DNA of 64,000 nt, taken from Breoghania sp963678585 (GTDB lineage: Bacteria; Pseudomonadota; Alphaproteobacteria; Rhizobiales; Stappiaceae). The position numbers and the translations under genes are program-made. This document shows, one piece after another, positions 53,770-63,500 of the stretch (its first letter is position 1; each line of letters begins with the position of its first letter). The stretch lies in NCBI GenBank assembly GCA_963678585.2, contig CAXXGA010000002.1, positions 930,001 through 994,000 on the forward strand, in the 5' to 3' direction. The notes under the pieces were generated by a model. The model had not been told where the DNA came from. It was given only the letters and a program-made list of their open reading frames with translations, and did not search any database.

Positions 53770-54288
53770 TTGCTGACGGCACATTTGCCCGCGGGCTATT
53801 GCCTTTCAAGGCTGGCGGGAAAGCCGCATCGGGCACGTCGGGGCCTGGTGGCAACCGCGCTGATCTGCTCGGTGCTGCCGGATTTCGATCTGATCTGGTT
53901 TCAGTTTGTCGACAACGGCAGTCTCCACCACCATCGTTACTGGGTTCATGTCCCGTTTTTCTGGAGCGTCGTGGGGATGCTGGTGATTCCCCTCGCATGG
54001 CACACGCGGTTTCGCCCGACCGCGATTCTGGGGCTGGCGGCGATCTTTCTGCACCTCGTTCTCGATACGATTGCGGGAGGGATCATGTGGCGCGCGCCGC
54101 TGGATACGACGCTCTACCGGCTTGTCGAGATCCCTCCGACCTACAGCCACTTCATGATCTCGTTCCTGCTTCACTGGACCTTCCTGCTGGAAATCGCCGT
54201 CTGGCTCTGGGCCATCGCGCTGTTCGTTACAGCACCCCGGCGGCAGGACGAAGTCGTGCTGACTGGCATAGGAGAACGGGAAAGTTGA
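53770..54288 (+). CDS. YdjM-like integral membrane metal-dependent hydrolase
   Basis: 172 residues with four predicted membrane helices. The pattern of the LexA-regulated YdjM/DUF457 family is present: an N-terminal TAHLPAGYCLS, an Asp-rich LPDFDLIWF, HHHRYWVHVPFF, and LHLVLDTIAGGIMWRAPLD. His and Asp residues at membrane edges are the suggested metal ligands; the substrate is unknown. The start is TTG 53770, supported by GAGGAGGGG; the nearby ATG at 53765 is out of frame. A leader hairpin may limit its expression. Inner-membrane location. Confidence 0.75.
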   Translation: MLTAHLPAGYCLSRLAGKPHRARRGLVATALICSVLPDFDLIWFQFVDNGSLHHHRYWVHVPFFWSVVGMLVIPLAWHTRFRPTAILGLAAIFLHLVLDTIAGGIMWRAPLDTTLYRLVEIPPTYSHFMISFLLHWTFLLEIAVWLWAIALFVTAPRRQDEVVLTGIGERES

Positions 54289-54470
54289 GCGGACAAAAGA
54301 CAATTTGAAGCAACAGCTTGTGTTGGAGAGATGAAGTTGCCTGCGATCTGGGCAGGCAGGGCCGGGAACCATCTTTCAGCCAAGTCTGAGGCCCCTGAAA
54401 ACGGGTCGCACAGCAGCCCGCGCCTGGCGTCTCAGGGGTCAATAGCTCAACCAGTGTGATGTAGTGGAGA

Positions 54471-54673
54471 AGTAAAAAAATAAGCAAGACCGAGGTCTTG
54501 CTTATTTAAAGTTCCGCGTCCAAAAACTCCCGTGCATGGAAAACCGTGATTATTATCGGTTTCCAGCGGCTGCTACCTCCGGGTCTTTCGATCCTTATGG
54601 TGCGCCGGAAGCTCTTCCTCCCAAGACTCAGACCGCGATGCCTCATTCTGGACCTACCCTTTGGTGGGGGTCC
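54471..54673 (-). ncRNA. Candidate intergenic small RNA (about 200 nt)
   Basis: On the minus strand a sigma-70-like promoter (54676-54704) points into a region that starts with a hairpin GGACC...GGTCC (54650-54673), has a second hairpin GGAAACCG...CGGTTTTCC (54538-54564), and ends with a perfect 13-bp stem-loop AAATAAGCAAGAC / GTCTTGCTTATTT (54478-54490 / 54495-54507) followed by seven U residues (54474-54480). Promoter, structured body and factor-independent terminator without an ORF is a typical sRNA layout. I do not recognise the family. A plus-strand RNA is possible because both hairpins also have T-rich right flanks. Confidence 0.45.
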
Positions 54674-54675
54674 TT

Positions 54676-54704
54676 ATTATTTAAGTACGATACCGTAATG
54701 TCGC
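54676..54704 (-). promoter_or_regulatory. Putative sigma-70 promoter of the small RNA
   Basis: Read on the minus strand: GCGACA (54704-54699), 17-bp spacer, AATAAT (54681-54676), matching TTGACA at four and TATAAT at five of six positions. Start expected near 54669-54673, at the GGACC hairpin. Confidence 0.42.
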
Positions 54705-54983
54705 ACCTCTGTCATCTATTTGTGCGTCTGGTGCATACAATTTGTGCATGAAATCCGGTGGTCGTTTTTAAGGCGACAAAATGACCCAACGTCCGGGCGG
54801 GGCGGTCACGGGGGCAGGCGGCGAGAATCCGGTTCGCTTTAGGCGCTGTGGGGCTTGTGTTTTCCGCGTCGTTGCGGTTTGACTGCTCGCCAAAACACCC
54901 TCGCAGTTTGCCATGCAAGGCTGCCCGCAAGACAGGCTCGCAAGACCCGGTTTTCGCGACGCCTAGAACCGAAGAGCTCCACG

Positions 54984-56309
54984 ATGCGCCTTTCCAGTTA
55001 TTTCCTGCCAATTCTCAAGGAAGCCCCCCGTGAGGCGGAGATCGTCTCCCACCGCCTGATGTTGCGTGCCGGTATGGTTCGCCAGCAGTCGGCGGGCATC
55101 TATTCGTGGCTGCCGCTCGGCTACCGGGTGCTGCGCAAAATCGAGCAGATCGTGCGCGAGGAACAGGACCGCGCCGGTGCCGTCGAGGTTCTGATGCCGA
55201 CGATCCAGTCCGCCGACCTGTGGCGCGAGAGCGGGCGCTATGACGCCTATGGCGCGGAGATGCTGCGCATTCAGGACCGTCACGAGCGCGAGATGCTCTA
55301 TGGGCCGACGAACGAGGAGATGGTCACCGACATCTTCCGTTCCTATGTGCGCTCCTACAAGGATCTGCCGCTGAACCTCTACCACATGCAGTGGAAGTTC
55401 CGCGACGAGCGCCGCCCCCGCTTCGGCGTCATGCGCGGACGCGAATTCCTGATGAAGGACGCCTATTCCTTCGATACGGACAAGGAAGCCGCCCGCCACG
55501 CCTATAACCGCATGTTCGTGGCCTATCTGCGCACCTATGAGCGCCTCGGCCTGAAGGCGATCCCGATGCGCGCCGACACCGGCCCCATCGGCGGCGACAT
55601 GAGCCATGAGTTCATCATTCTGGCCTCTACGGGCGAAAGCCAGGTGTTCTGCCACAAGGACGTGCTGGAACTTCCGGTTCCCGGCGCCGACACCGATTTC
55701 TCGCAGGATCTCACCCCCATCGTGGACGAGTGGACCCGCGCCTATGCCGCGACCGACGAAATGCACGACGAGGCGGCCTTCGCCGAGATCCCCGAAGAAT
55801 CGCAGGTCTCTGCGCGCGGCATCGAGGTTGGCCACATCTTCTATTTCGGCACGAAATATTCCGAGCCGATGGGCGCGAAGGTTGCGATGCCCGACGGCAC
55901 CGAGCAGCCGGTCCACATGGGTTCCTACGGCATCGGCGTCTCGCGCCTCGTGGGCGGCATCATCGAGGCCTGCCACGACGAGAACGGCATCGTGTGGCCG
56001 GAATCGGTCGCGCCCTTCCATGTCGGCCTGATCAACCTGAAGGCGGGCGATGCGGCGACCGATGCGGCCTGCAACGATATCTACGAGAAGCTGAACAACG
56101 CGGGCGTCGACGTTCTCTATGACGACACCGACGGTCGTGCGGGCGCAAAATTCGCCACCATGGACCTGATCGGTCTGCCCTGGCAGTTCATCGTCGGTCC
56201 GCGCGGGCTTGCCAATGGCGAGGTCGAGCTGAAGTGCCGCAAGACGGGCGAGCGCGAGACCCTGAGCGTCGAGGCGGCCCTTGCGCGCCTGACGGCTGGC
56301 AAGAACTGA
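54984..56309 (+). CDS. proS: Prolyl-tRNA synthetase
   Basis: Class II synthetase of 441 residues that charges tRNA-Pro. Motif 2 is visible as QWKFRDERRPRFGVMRGREFLMKDAYSF (core FRDERRPRFGVMRGREF) and motif 3 as MGSYGIGVSRLVGG. It is the short bacterial form without the INS editing domain, as in other alphaproteobacteria. The start at ATG 54984 gives MRLSSYFLPILKEAPREAE, the normal N-terminus; open frame before it is non-conserved. Confidence 0.96.
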   Translation: MRLSSYFLPILKEAPREAEIVSHRLMLRAGMVRQQSAGIYSWLPLGYRVLRKIEQIVREEQDRAGAVEVLMPTIQSADLWRESGRYDAYGAEMLRIQDRHEREMLYGPTNEEMVTDIFRSYVRSYKDLPLNLYHMQWKFRDERRPRFGVMRGREFLMKDAYSFDTDKEAARHAYNRMFVAYLRTYERLGLKAIPMRADTGPIGGDMSHEFIILASTGESQVFCHKDVLELPVPGADTDFSQDLTPIVDEWTRAYAATDEMHDEAAFAEIPEESQVSARGIEVGHIFYFGTKYSEPMGAKVAMPDGTEQPVHMGSYGIGVSRLVGGIIEACHDENGIVWPESVAPFHVGLINLKAGDAATDAACNDIYEKLNNAGVDVLYDDTDGRAGAKFATMDLIGLPWQFIVGPRGLANGEVELKCRKTGERETLSVEAALARLTAGKN

Positions 56310-56521
56310 CCGCACAGGCCCTCGAAGGGCAGGGCTCGCGGGAGAGTGTTTCGAGCCCCATTGCAGCCGCCGTCCTAAACCGGTCAACTTGATGCTGCAC
56401 AAGTGATTCCCTTCGGGCACCCGCCCGAGGGGATCAGCCATGCGCATTCGTGTCTGCAAGAGGTGCAAGACGGATGCCCGCATGTCTGGCGAATGCTTGT
56501 CGGGGAAGACGGGAGCAGGGT

Positions 56522-57799
56522 ATGAGTGCGGCGAACGAGCCGACAGGGACGCGACCCTTCGCGGCCTTTGAATGGATGCTGGCGGGACGCTATCTGCGGG
56601 CCCGGCGGCGCGAGACGTTCATTTCCATCATCGCCGGCTTTTCGTTCGTGGGCATCACGCTCGGCGTTGCGACGCTGATCATCGTGATGGCGGTGATGAA
56701 CGGTTTCCGCGGCGAACTGATTTCCAAGATCCTCGGTATCAACGGTCACCTTCTGGTACAGCCCATCGACGGCGTGCTCGACGATTATGATGCCGTGGCC
56801 TCGCGTCTTGAGGGCGTGGAGGGCGTGCGCTTCGCCATGCCGTTTGTGGAAGGTCAGGGACTGGTTTCCGGCCCCGCAGGCGCGTTCGGCGCGCTGGTGC
56901 GCGGCGTCACCAAGCGCGATCTGGACCATCTTCCGCTCGTCTCCGGCAAGCTGATGGCGGGCAGTCTCGACAATTTCGATCAGGCAGGCGGCATCGCCAT
57001 CGGCTCGCGCATGGCCCGCTCGCTGGGCGTCGTGGTGGGCGATACGGTGACGTTGGTGAGCCCGCGCGGGTCTGTCACCCCCATGGGCGTGACCCCGCGC
57101 ATCAAGGGCTACAAGGTGATCGCGATCTTCGAGATCGGCATGTCGGAATATGACGGCACCATCGCCTTCCTGCCGTTCCCCGAAGCCCAGCTCTATTTCA
57201 ACATGGACGGTCAGGCGACGGCCATCGACGTCTTCGCGAACGATCCCGACGCGGTGGGCGAGATAAAACCGGCGGTCGAGGAGGGGGCGGGACGTCCGGT
57301 CTTCGTCACCGACTGGCGACAGCGCAACACCACCTTCTTCTCAGCCCTTGAGGTGGAGCGGAACGTCATGTTCCTGATCCTGACGCTGATCGTGCTGGTC
57401 GCGGCCCTCAATATCGTCTCCGGCCTGACCATGCTGGTGAAGGAAAAGAGCCACGACATCGCCATCCTGCGTACCATGGGCGCAACGCGCGGGGCGGTCC
57501 TGCGGGTGTTCATGATCACCGGCGCGAGCATCGGAACCATCGGTACCTTCGCCGGTTTCCTGCTGGGATGGGTCGTGTGTCTGAACATCGAGAGCATCCG
57601 CCAGTTCATCTCCTGGCTGACGCGCACCGAACTCTTCTCGCCCGAGCTTTATTTCCTGTCGCGCATGCCTGCCGACATGAACGCGGGCGAGACGACCTCC
57701 GTCGTGCTGATGGCGCTGGCCCTGTCCTTCGTCGCGACGCTCTATCCCGCCTGGCGTGCCGCCCGGCTCGATCCCGTGGAGGCTTTGCGTTACGAATGA
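56522..57799 (+). CDS. lolC: Lipoprotein-releasing ABC transporter permease LolC/LolE
   Basis: Inner-membrane protein of 425 residues that extracts lipoproteins for LolA. Four helices: one near residue 40 and three in the C-terminal part (around 280-305, 325-350, 385-410), with a large periplasmic MacB-like core between. FISIIAGFSFVGITLGVATLIIVMAVMNGFR (core GITLGVATLIIVMAVMNGFR) and the coupling region EKSHDIAILRTMGA are typical. Only one permease gene is present, so it probably works as a homodimer with LolD (LolF-like arrangement). Its stop overlaps the lolD start (ATGA). Confidence 0.92.
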   Translation: MSAANEPTGTRPFAAFEWMLAGRYLRARRRETFISIIAGFSFVGITLGVATLIIVMAVMNGFRGELISKILGINGHLLVQPIDGVLDDYDAVASRLEGVEGVRFAMPFVEGQGLVSGPAGAFGALVRGVTKRDLDHLPLVSGKLMAGSLDNFDQAGGIAIGSRMARSLGVVVGDTVTLVSPRGSVTPMGVTPRIKGYKVIAIFEIGMSEYDGTIAFLPFPEAQLYFNMDGQATAIDVFANDPDAVGEIKPAVEEGAGRPVFVTDWRQRNTTFFSALEVERNVMFLILTLIVLVAALNIVSGLTMLVKEKSHDIAILRTMGATRGAVLRVFMITGASIGTIGTFAGFLLGWVVCLNIESIRQFISWLTRTELFSPELYFLSRMPADMNAGETTSVVLMALALSFVATLYPAWRAARLDPVEALRYE

Positions 57800-58527
57800 G
57801 CCAGACACAAGACATCTACCGGCAGCCGCAGGAAACGACCGCATCCGCCGCCGCGCCCGCACTGGCGCTCGTCGGCGTGGAGAAACGGTATCAGGAGGGC
57901 AACCGCTCTCTCGATATTCTCTCCGGCGCGAATTTTGAACTGCGCGCGGGCGAAACCGTCGCCCTTGTCGCCCCGTCGGGGGCGGGCAAGTCGACGCTTC
58001 TCCACATTGCAGGGTTGCTGGACCGCCCCGATGGCGGCGAGATCTATGTGGGCGGAAAGGCCTGCGGCAAGCTCTCCGACGATGCCCGCACACGCATCCG
58101 GCGTCTGGAAATCGGTTTCGTCTACCAGTTCCACCACCTGCTGCCGGAATTCACCGCGCTTGAGAACATCGCCATGCCGCAGATGGTGCGCGGTCTGGCG
58201 AAACAGGAAGCCAATGCACGCTCCATGCAGCTTCTCAAATACATGAAGCTGGAAGCCCGCGCCTCGCATCGCCCCTCGGAGCTTTCGGGCGGCGAGCAGC
58301 AGCGCGTCGCCATTGCGCGTGCTGTCGCCAACGCCCCGCGCGTGCTGCTGGCCGACGAGCCGACCGGCAATCTCGATCCCGAGACGGCGGCCTATGTCTT
58401 CGAGGCGCTTTCAGGCCTCGTGCGCGCCAGCGGCGTTGCGGCGCTTTTTGCGACCCACAATCTCGATCTCGCCGCCAAGATGGACCGCCGTATCACGCTG
58501 TCCAAGGGGCAGGTCGTGGAGATGTAG
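57796..58527 (+). CDS. lolD: Lipoprotein-releasing ABC transporter ATPase LolD
   Basis: ATPase of 243 residues that drives lipoprotein release. Walker A is APSGAGKST, the Q-loop is FVYQFHHLLPEFTALEN (the QFHHLLPEF wording is typical of LolD), the signature is LSGGEQQRVAIARA, Walker B is VLLADEPTGNLD, and the H-loop is ATHN. It overlaps lolC by 4 bp. The N-terminal 20 residues are a short non-conserved lead. Confidence 0.95.
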   Translation: MSQTQDIYRQPQETTASAAAPALALVGVEKRYQEGNRSLDILSGANFELRAGETVALVAPSGAGKSTLLHIAGLLDRPDGGEIYVGGKACGKLSDDARTRIRRLEIGFVYQFHHLLPEFTALENIAMPQMVRGLAKQEANARSMQLLKYMKLEARASHRPSELSGGEQQRVAIARAVANAPRVLLADEPTGNLDPETAAYVFEALSGLVRASGVAALFATHNLDLAAKMDRRITLSKGQVVEM

Positions 58528-58586
58528 GAAGCCTACCGCCTTCCGTCCTCCAGCCCTCAGAGCTTCCGCTTCCCACCGTGCAGATG

Positions 58587-58607
58587 CCGTCGGGCTGATC
58601 CCGACGG
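58587..58607 (+). terminator. Weak hairpin after lolD
   Basis: 8-bp stem CCGTCGGG (58587-58594) / CCCGACGG (58600-58607), 5-base loop, 59 bases after the lolD stop, in the 226-bp gap before the patatin gene. No U-run. Confidence 0.35.
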
Positions 58608-58753
58608 GGTGCGCCCATCGGTCTGCGTTCACCGATACGTGTTCGTCGGGGCTCTGGCACGGCTCTGGACGCGATCCTCTTGTTGCCCCATTTTGCAGTG
58701 CAGCATAACCGCGATGCGCAGGCGGGTGCCTGTTGCACGATGGGGAGGGCACG

Positions 58754-59869
58754 ATGGCAAGACGAGAGCGGACGGAACATATCGGTCTTGTGCTTCAGGG
58801 CGGTGGGGCGCTCGGGGCCTATCAGGCGGGCGCTTATGCTGAATTGATGGGGGAGGGATGGTCGCCGAACTGGGTGGCGGGCATCTCCATCGGAGCCGTC
58901 AATGCCGCGCTCATCGCTGGCAATCCTCCGGAACGCCGCGTGGAGCGGCTGACGGAGTTCTGGCACCGGCTTTCCGGCAACCTGATGGCGAACGCGCCCG
59001 AGGGAACCGACTTTCGTTCATGGTTCAACGAGGCAAGTGCCGCGCTTACGGCGACATTCGGCCTGACGGGCTTCTTCTCCCCGCGCTTCCTGCCGCCGTT
59101 TTTCTCGCCGCGCGGCACGGAAGGCGCGATTTCCTTCTACGACACCGAACCCTTGCGCGAGACGCTGCTGGAACTGGTGGATTTCGATCTCCTGAATTCC
59201 GGCGCGGTGCGCCTCAGCGTCGGCGCAGTCAACGTGACGAGCGGCAATTTCGTCTATTTCGATACCGACCGGATGCAGGTGGACGTGGAGCACATCATGG
59301 CGAGTGGGGCTCTGCCGCCGGGCTTCCCGCCCATCGAGATCGAGGGCGAGATCTATTGGGACGGCGGGCTCGTCTCCAACACACCTCTGCAATATGTGCT
59401 GGAGCAGTCCGGGCCGGATGAGGACATGGTGCTCTTCCAGATCGATCTCTTCGATGCCCGCGGAGAGGTGCCGCAGACGTTCTGGGACGTCGAGCACCGC
59501 ATGAAGGACATCCGTTTTTCCTCCCGTACGCGCCTCAATACAGACCGCTTCCGCGAGATGCAGCGCATCCGCCGCGCGGCAAACCGGCTGTACCGGAAGT
59601 TGCCGGATGAACTCAAAAACGACCGCGATGCGAAGTTCCTTGAAGAGGTCGGTTGTGATTCCGATGTCACCATCGTTCATCTGATCCATCGGCTCTCGCC
59701 CTACACGAAGCAGTCCAAGGATTACGAGTTCTCCCGCGCCTCCGTGGAGGAACACTGGCAGGCGGGACAGCACGATGTCGCAAGAACGCTGCGTCATCCC
59801 AAGTGGATTGGCCGCGGGCGACCGAAGAACGGCGTGGCGATCTACGATCTGGCGCGCGACGGATCGTAG
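58754..59869 (+). CDS. Patatin-like phospholipase
   Basis: Serine lipid acyl hydrolase of 371 residues. The oxyanion loop is QGGGALGAYQAG, the nucleophile is Ser45 in GISIG, and the catalytic Asp203 is in YWDGGLVSN, giving the Ser-Asp dyad. The C-terminal part (after about 230) resembles DUF3734, which often follows bacterial patatin domains. No signal peptide is visible, so it acts in the cytoplasm or on the inner leaflet. The start is ATG 58754 with GGGGAGGG; a TTG seven codons earlier is less likely. Related enzymes have been linked to polyhydroxybutyrate metabolism, but its substrate is not readable here. Confidence 0.88.
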   Translation: MARRERTEHIGLVLQGGGALGAYQAGAYAELMGEGWSPNWVAGISIGAVNAALIAGNPPERRVERLTEFWHRLSGNLMANAPEGTDFRSWFNEASAALTATFGLTGFFSPRFLPPFFSPRGTEGAISFYDTEPLRETLLELVDFDLLNSGAVRLSVGAVNVTSGNFVYFDTDRMQVDVEHIMASGALPPGFPPIEIEGEIYWDGGLVSNTPLQYVLEQSGPDEDMVLFQIDLFDARGEVPQTFWDVEHRMKDIRFSSRTRLNTDRFREMQRIRRAANRLYRKLPDELKNDRDAKFLEEVGCDSDVTIVHLIHRLSPYTKQSKDYEFSRASVEEHWQAGQHDVARTLRHPKWIGRGRPKNGVAIYDLARDGS

Positions 59870-60051
59870 CCATTGACCGTTTGACCGGCTGCAAGGAGGC
59901 GGGTCCGCGAGGTGGAGCAAGTGTGCTTTTGGCGCATTATTGGAGCGATTCCAAAGCCTTGTGGAAAAATGCCCGTACGTCCGCCGGATGTATGAGCTTA
60001 ACCTCTGATTAACCTACACATTTTTCCGAAATTGCGGCGGGCAATAAAATC

Positions 60052-60080
60052 TTGCAGGCCGAACATAAATAGAACAAACT
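60052..60080 (+). promoter_or_regulatory. Putative promoter of the micropeptide gene
   Basis: TTGCAG (60052-60057), 17-bp spacer, CAAACT (60075-60080). The -10 is weak, as expected for a tightly controlled promoter. Its spacer coincides with the LexA box, so bound LexA would exclude polymerase. The start would be near 60087, leaving a 30-base leader that contains the ribosome-binding site. Confidence 0.42.
60061..60075 (+). promoter_or_regulatory. LexA (SOS) box, alphaproteobacterial type
   Basis: GAAC (60061-60064), seven bases ATAAATA, GAAC (60072-60075): the reverse reading of GTTC-N7-GTTC, the direct-repeat operator of alphaproteobacterial LexA. It lies 42 bases upstream of the ATG of the micropeptide gene. 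Confidence 0.72.
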
Positions 60081-60116
60081 GTGATCAAACAGTGATTATC
60101 TTGTGGAGACAGACAA

Positions 60117-60215
60117 ATGGTCCAGATCGCTCGCGATACCGCCGCCTTTGGTGTTCTCATTCTGTTCGGACTCTCGCTCACCCTCTGGGGCGAGGTTCTG
60201 TTGCATGTCGGCTGA
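60117..60215 (+). CDS. 32-residue membrane micropeptide, probable SOS-induced (SidA-like)
   Basis: A short gene encoding MVQIARDTAA, then a single hydrophobic helix (FGVLILFGLSLTLW, about residues 11-24), then GEVLLHVG. ATG 60117 has GGAG (60104-60107) nine bases upstream, and TGA is at 60213-60215. The short charged N-terminus and one helix predict a bitopic inner-membrane peptide. A LexA box and promoter lie just upstream. In Caulobacter, SidA is a 29-residue LexA-controlled inner-membrane peptide that blocks division through FtsW/FtsN; the present peptide agrees in size, topology and control, but I could not compare sequences. Function as a division inhibitor is therefore inferred. Confidence 0.65.
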   Translation: MVQIARDTAAFGVLILFGLSLTLWGEVLLHVG

Positions 60216-60589
60216 GAATTCCGGCCTTTGATGATCTTTTGACGCCGCAGGCCGTGGAAAGCGGGAAGAGTGTCGCTTCCGCTTATCGACAGGCCGGGCC
60301 TGACGCGAAACACTGGGCACCGGATTCGTTTTGACGTGCGAGGCGTGTCGCGTCCCGTGCTTCGGTCCTGCTCCCTGTCGCGAACAAGCAGCGCATTTGC
60401 CGCCGCCTGCTCCTGACGACGCGTATCGCCGCACACGCACCTGCGCAGCCTGACAGATCATCGATGATCGTCTCCCGGGTGCCTGTTTCGGGTGCCTTGG
60501 CCTTCGGCTCCTTGGGGCTGCGGGGCTTCGTCCGGCAGGGGAGAGAGCCGAGCCGCGTCCCGGATCCGTCAATTCGGAGAAGGTGCCTC

Positions 60590-63500
60590 ATGGCTGATGT
60601 CGGCTTCGTTCATCTGCGCGTTCATTCCGCTTTTTCGCTTCTGGAAGGCGCGTTGCCGATTGCCAAGCTGATCAAGCTTGCTCAAGGCGATGCCCAGCCC
60701 GCGCTCGCCATAACCGACACCGGCAATCTGTTCGGCGCGCTGGAATTCTCCGAAAAGGCCTCCGGATCCGGCATTCAGCCGATCATCGGCTGTCAGTTGG
60801 CCGTCGACTGGGGCGACGACGCCGCGCACCGAAGGCCCGGTGACGCCTATCCCGAGATCGTGCTGCTGTCGTGCGACGACGAGGGCTTTGCCCATCTGGT
60901 GGAGCTTGTCAGCCACTCCTTCATCGATACCGAAACCGGCGTGCGCCCGCATGTTCCCGCCTCGCTTCTGGCCTCCCACGCGGGCGGTCTGATTGCGTTG
61001 ACCGGTGGCGTGGAAGGCCCTGTCGGCCGCGCGATCCTTGCGGGGCAGGAGGAAGTCGCCACGAGCCGCCTGCTGCGCATGAAGGAGATGTTCGGCGACC
61101 GTCTCTACATGGAGCTTCAGCGCCACGGCACGACGGAGGAGCGCCAGTGCGAGGGCATCTTCGTCGATCTCGCCTACAAGCACGAAGTCCCGCTGGTCGC
61201 GACCAACGAACCTTTTTTCCCGACCGCCGACGACTATGAGGCCCATGACGCGCTGATCTGCATCGCGGAAGGCCGCGTCGTCATCGAGGACGATCGCCGT
61301 CACCTGTCGCCGGAGCACTATTTCAAGTCGCGTCAGGAGATGATCGATCTCTTCTCCGATCTCCCGGAAGCGACCGAGAACACGGTGGAGATCGCGCGGC
61401 GCTGTCATGTGAAGGTGCCCAAGCGCCCGCCGCTGCTGCCTCGGTTTGCAGGCGCGGACGCAGATCCGGAAGAGGCAGAGAAGGCGGAAGCGGAGGAATT
61501 GGCCCGGCAGGCGCGCGAGGGCCTTGAACATCGGCTGGAAGCACATGGTCTGGCGCCGGGAACCGAGCGCAAGGACTATGACGAGCGGCTCGACTTCGAG
61601 CTGAACATCATCACCAACATGAAGTTCCCCGGTTACTTCCTGATCGTTGCGGACTTCATCAAATGGGCGAAGGCGCAGGGCATTCCCGTCGGGCCGGGCC
61701 GTGGTTCGGGTGCGGGCTCGCTGGTGGCGTGGTCGCTCACCATCACCGACCTCGACCCCATCCGCTTCAACCTGCTGTTCGAGCGCTTCCTGAACCCGGA
61801 ACGCGTGTCGATGCCCGACTTCGACATCGACTTCTGTCAGGATCGCCGCGAAGAGGTGATCCGTTATGTGCAGCAGAAGTACGGGCGCGGGCAGGTGGCG
61901 CAGATCATCACTTTCGGTACGCTTCAGGCGCGCGTGGTTCTGCGCGACGTGGGCCGCGTGCTGCAGATGCCCTATGGCCAGGTGGACAGGCTATGCAAGC
62001 TGGTGCCGCAGAACCCGGCCAACCCGGTCACGCTGAAACAGGCCATCGAGGAAGAGCCGCGGCTCAAGCAGGCGGCCGAGGAAGAAGCCATCGTCGACAA
62101 GCTTCTGACCATGGGTCAGAAGCTGGAAGGGCTTTATCGCCACGCCTCCACCCACGCCGCGGGCGTGGTGATCGGCGACCGGCCGCTGGAACAGCTCGTT
62201 CCACTCTATCGCGATCCGCGCTCCGACATGCCGGTCACCCAGTTCAACATGAAATGGGTGGAAAAGACCGGCCTCATCAAGTTCGACTTTCTGGGCCTGA
62301 AAACGCTGACGGTGCTTCAGACGGCGGTGGATCTGGTTGCGCGGCGCGGCATCAAGGTCGACCTTTCGACCATCCCGCTGGAAGATCCGCCCACCTACAA
62401 GCTCCTGACCGGCGGCGAGACGGTCGGCGTGTTTCAGCTTGAAAGTGCGGGCATGCGGCGCGCCATCGCGGGCATGCGGCCTGACCGTTTCGAGGACATC
62501 ATCGCTCTGGTGGCGCTCTACCGCCCCGGCCCGATGGACAACATCCCCACCTACAACCGCCGCAAGCACGGCGAAGAAGAACCGGACTTCATGCACCCCA
62601 AGCTGGAGCCGATTCTGAAAGAGACCCACGGCATCATCATCTACCAGGAACAGGTGATGCAGCTGGCTCAGATCCTTGCGGGCTACTCGCTCGGCGACGC
62701 TGACCTTCTGCGCCGCGCCATGGGCAAGAAGATCGCCGCGGAAATGGAGATCCAGCGCTCCCGCTTCGTGGACGGCGCCAAGGCGCACGGCGTGGACGCC
62801 GGGCAGGCCAAGACGATCTTCGACCTCGTGGCCAAATTCGCGAATTACGGCTTCAACAAGTCCCACGCCGCAGCCTACGCGCTGGTTGCCTACCAGACCG
62901 CCTGGATGAAGGCCAATCACCCGGTCGAATTCCTCGCCGCGCTGATGACGCTGGATATGGGCAACACTGACAAGCTCAGCGATTTCCGCCGCGAGGCGCA
63001 GCGCATGGGCATCAACGTGGTGCCGCCGGACATCAACCGCTCCTGCGCCTATTTCGACGTGCAGGACGGCGAGATCATCTATTCGCTGGCAGCCATCAAG
63101 GGCGTCGGCGGGCATGTGGTGGAGCATATCGAGGAAGTGCGCAAGGACGGGCCGTTCCGCGATATCGGCGATTTCGCGCGCCGCATCAGCCCGAAGCAGA
63201 TGAACAAGCGCACGCTGGAAAGCCTGATCGCGGCGGGAAGCTTCGACCGGATGGAGAAGGATCGCGCGAGGCTTGTGGCCGGGATCGACCGGATCATGGG
63301 CGAGGCGCAACGCTCGGAGGAAAACGCCACCCTCGGGCAGGGCGATATCTTCGGCATGGGCGAACCGGAACAGTTGCGGCTGGCCGCGGTGGAGCCGTGG
63401 ATGCCCGAGGAACGGCTGGCGCGCGAACACGCTGCCGTGGGCTTCTATCTCTCCGCCCATCCGCTCGATGAGTATCGCGGCGTGCTTGATCGCATGCGCG

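Larger units (their letters stand above)
54289..54983. other. Long intergenic region before proS
   Basis: About 695 bp, locally AT-richer than the flanking genes between 54430 and 54760. It contains the RNA candidate described separately, and right of it a stretch with repeats of TGTGC/GTGCAT (54719-54750) that may be promoter DNA for proS. A 71-codon ORF at 54536-54751 lacks a ribosome-binding site and was not called. Confidence 0.5.
59870..60589. other. Intergenic region between patatin gene and dnaE
   Basis: 720 bp. The left 190 bp show no gene. A LexA box, promoter and 32-codon micropeptide gene occupy 60052-60215. The remaining 374 bp before dnaE show no supported ORF; the dnaE promoter should lie here, with GGAGAAGG as its ribosome-binding site. 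Confidence 0.55.

Noticed and set aside
54560..54600. GGAGGTAGCAGCC on the minus strand, reminiscent of the SRP RNA apical loop
   Set aside because: The conserved GGAAGGAAGCAGCC core is not matched and the flanking bases do not form the long SRP helix, so I do not call ffs.
54536..54751. A 71-codon plus-strand ORF before proS
   Set aside because: No ribosome-binding site, no recognisable family, and it crosses the hairpin and promoter of the small RNA candidate.
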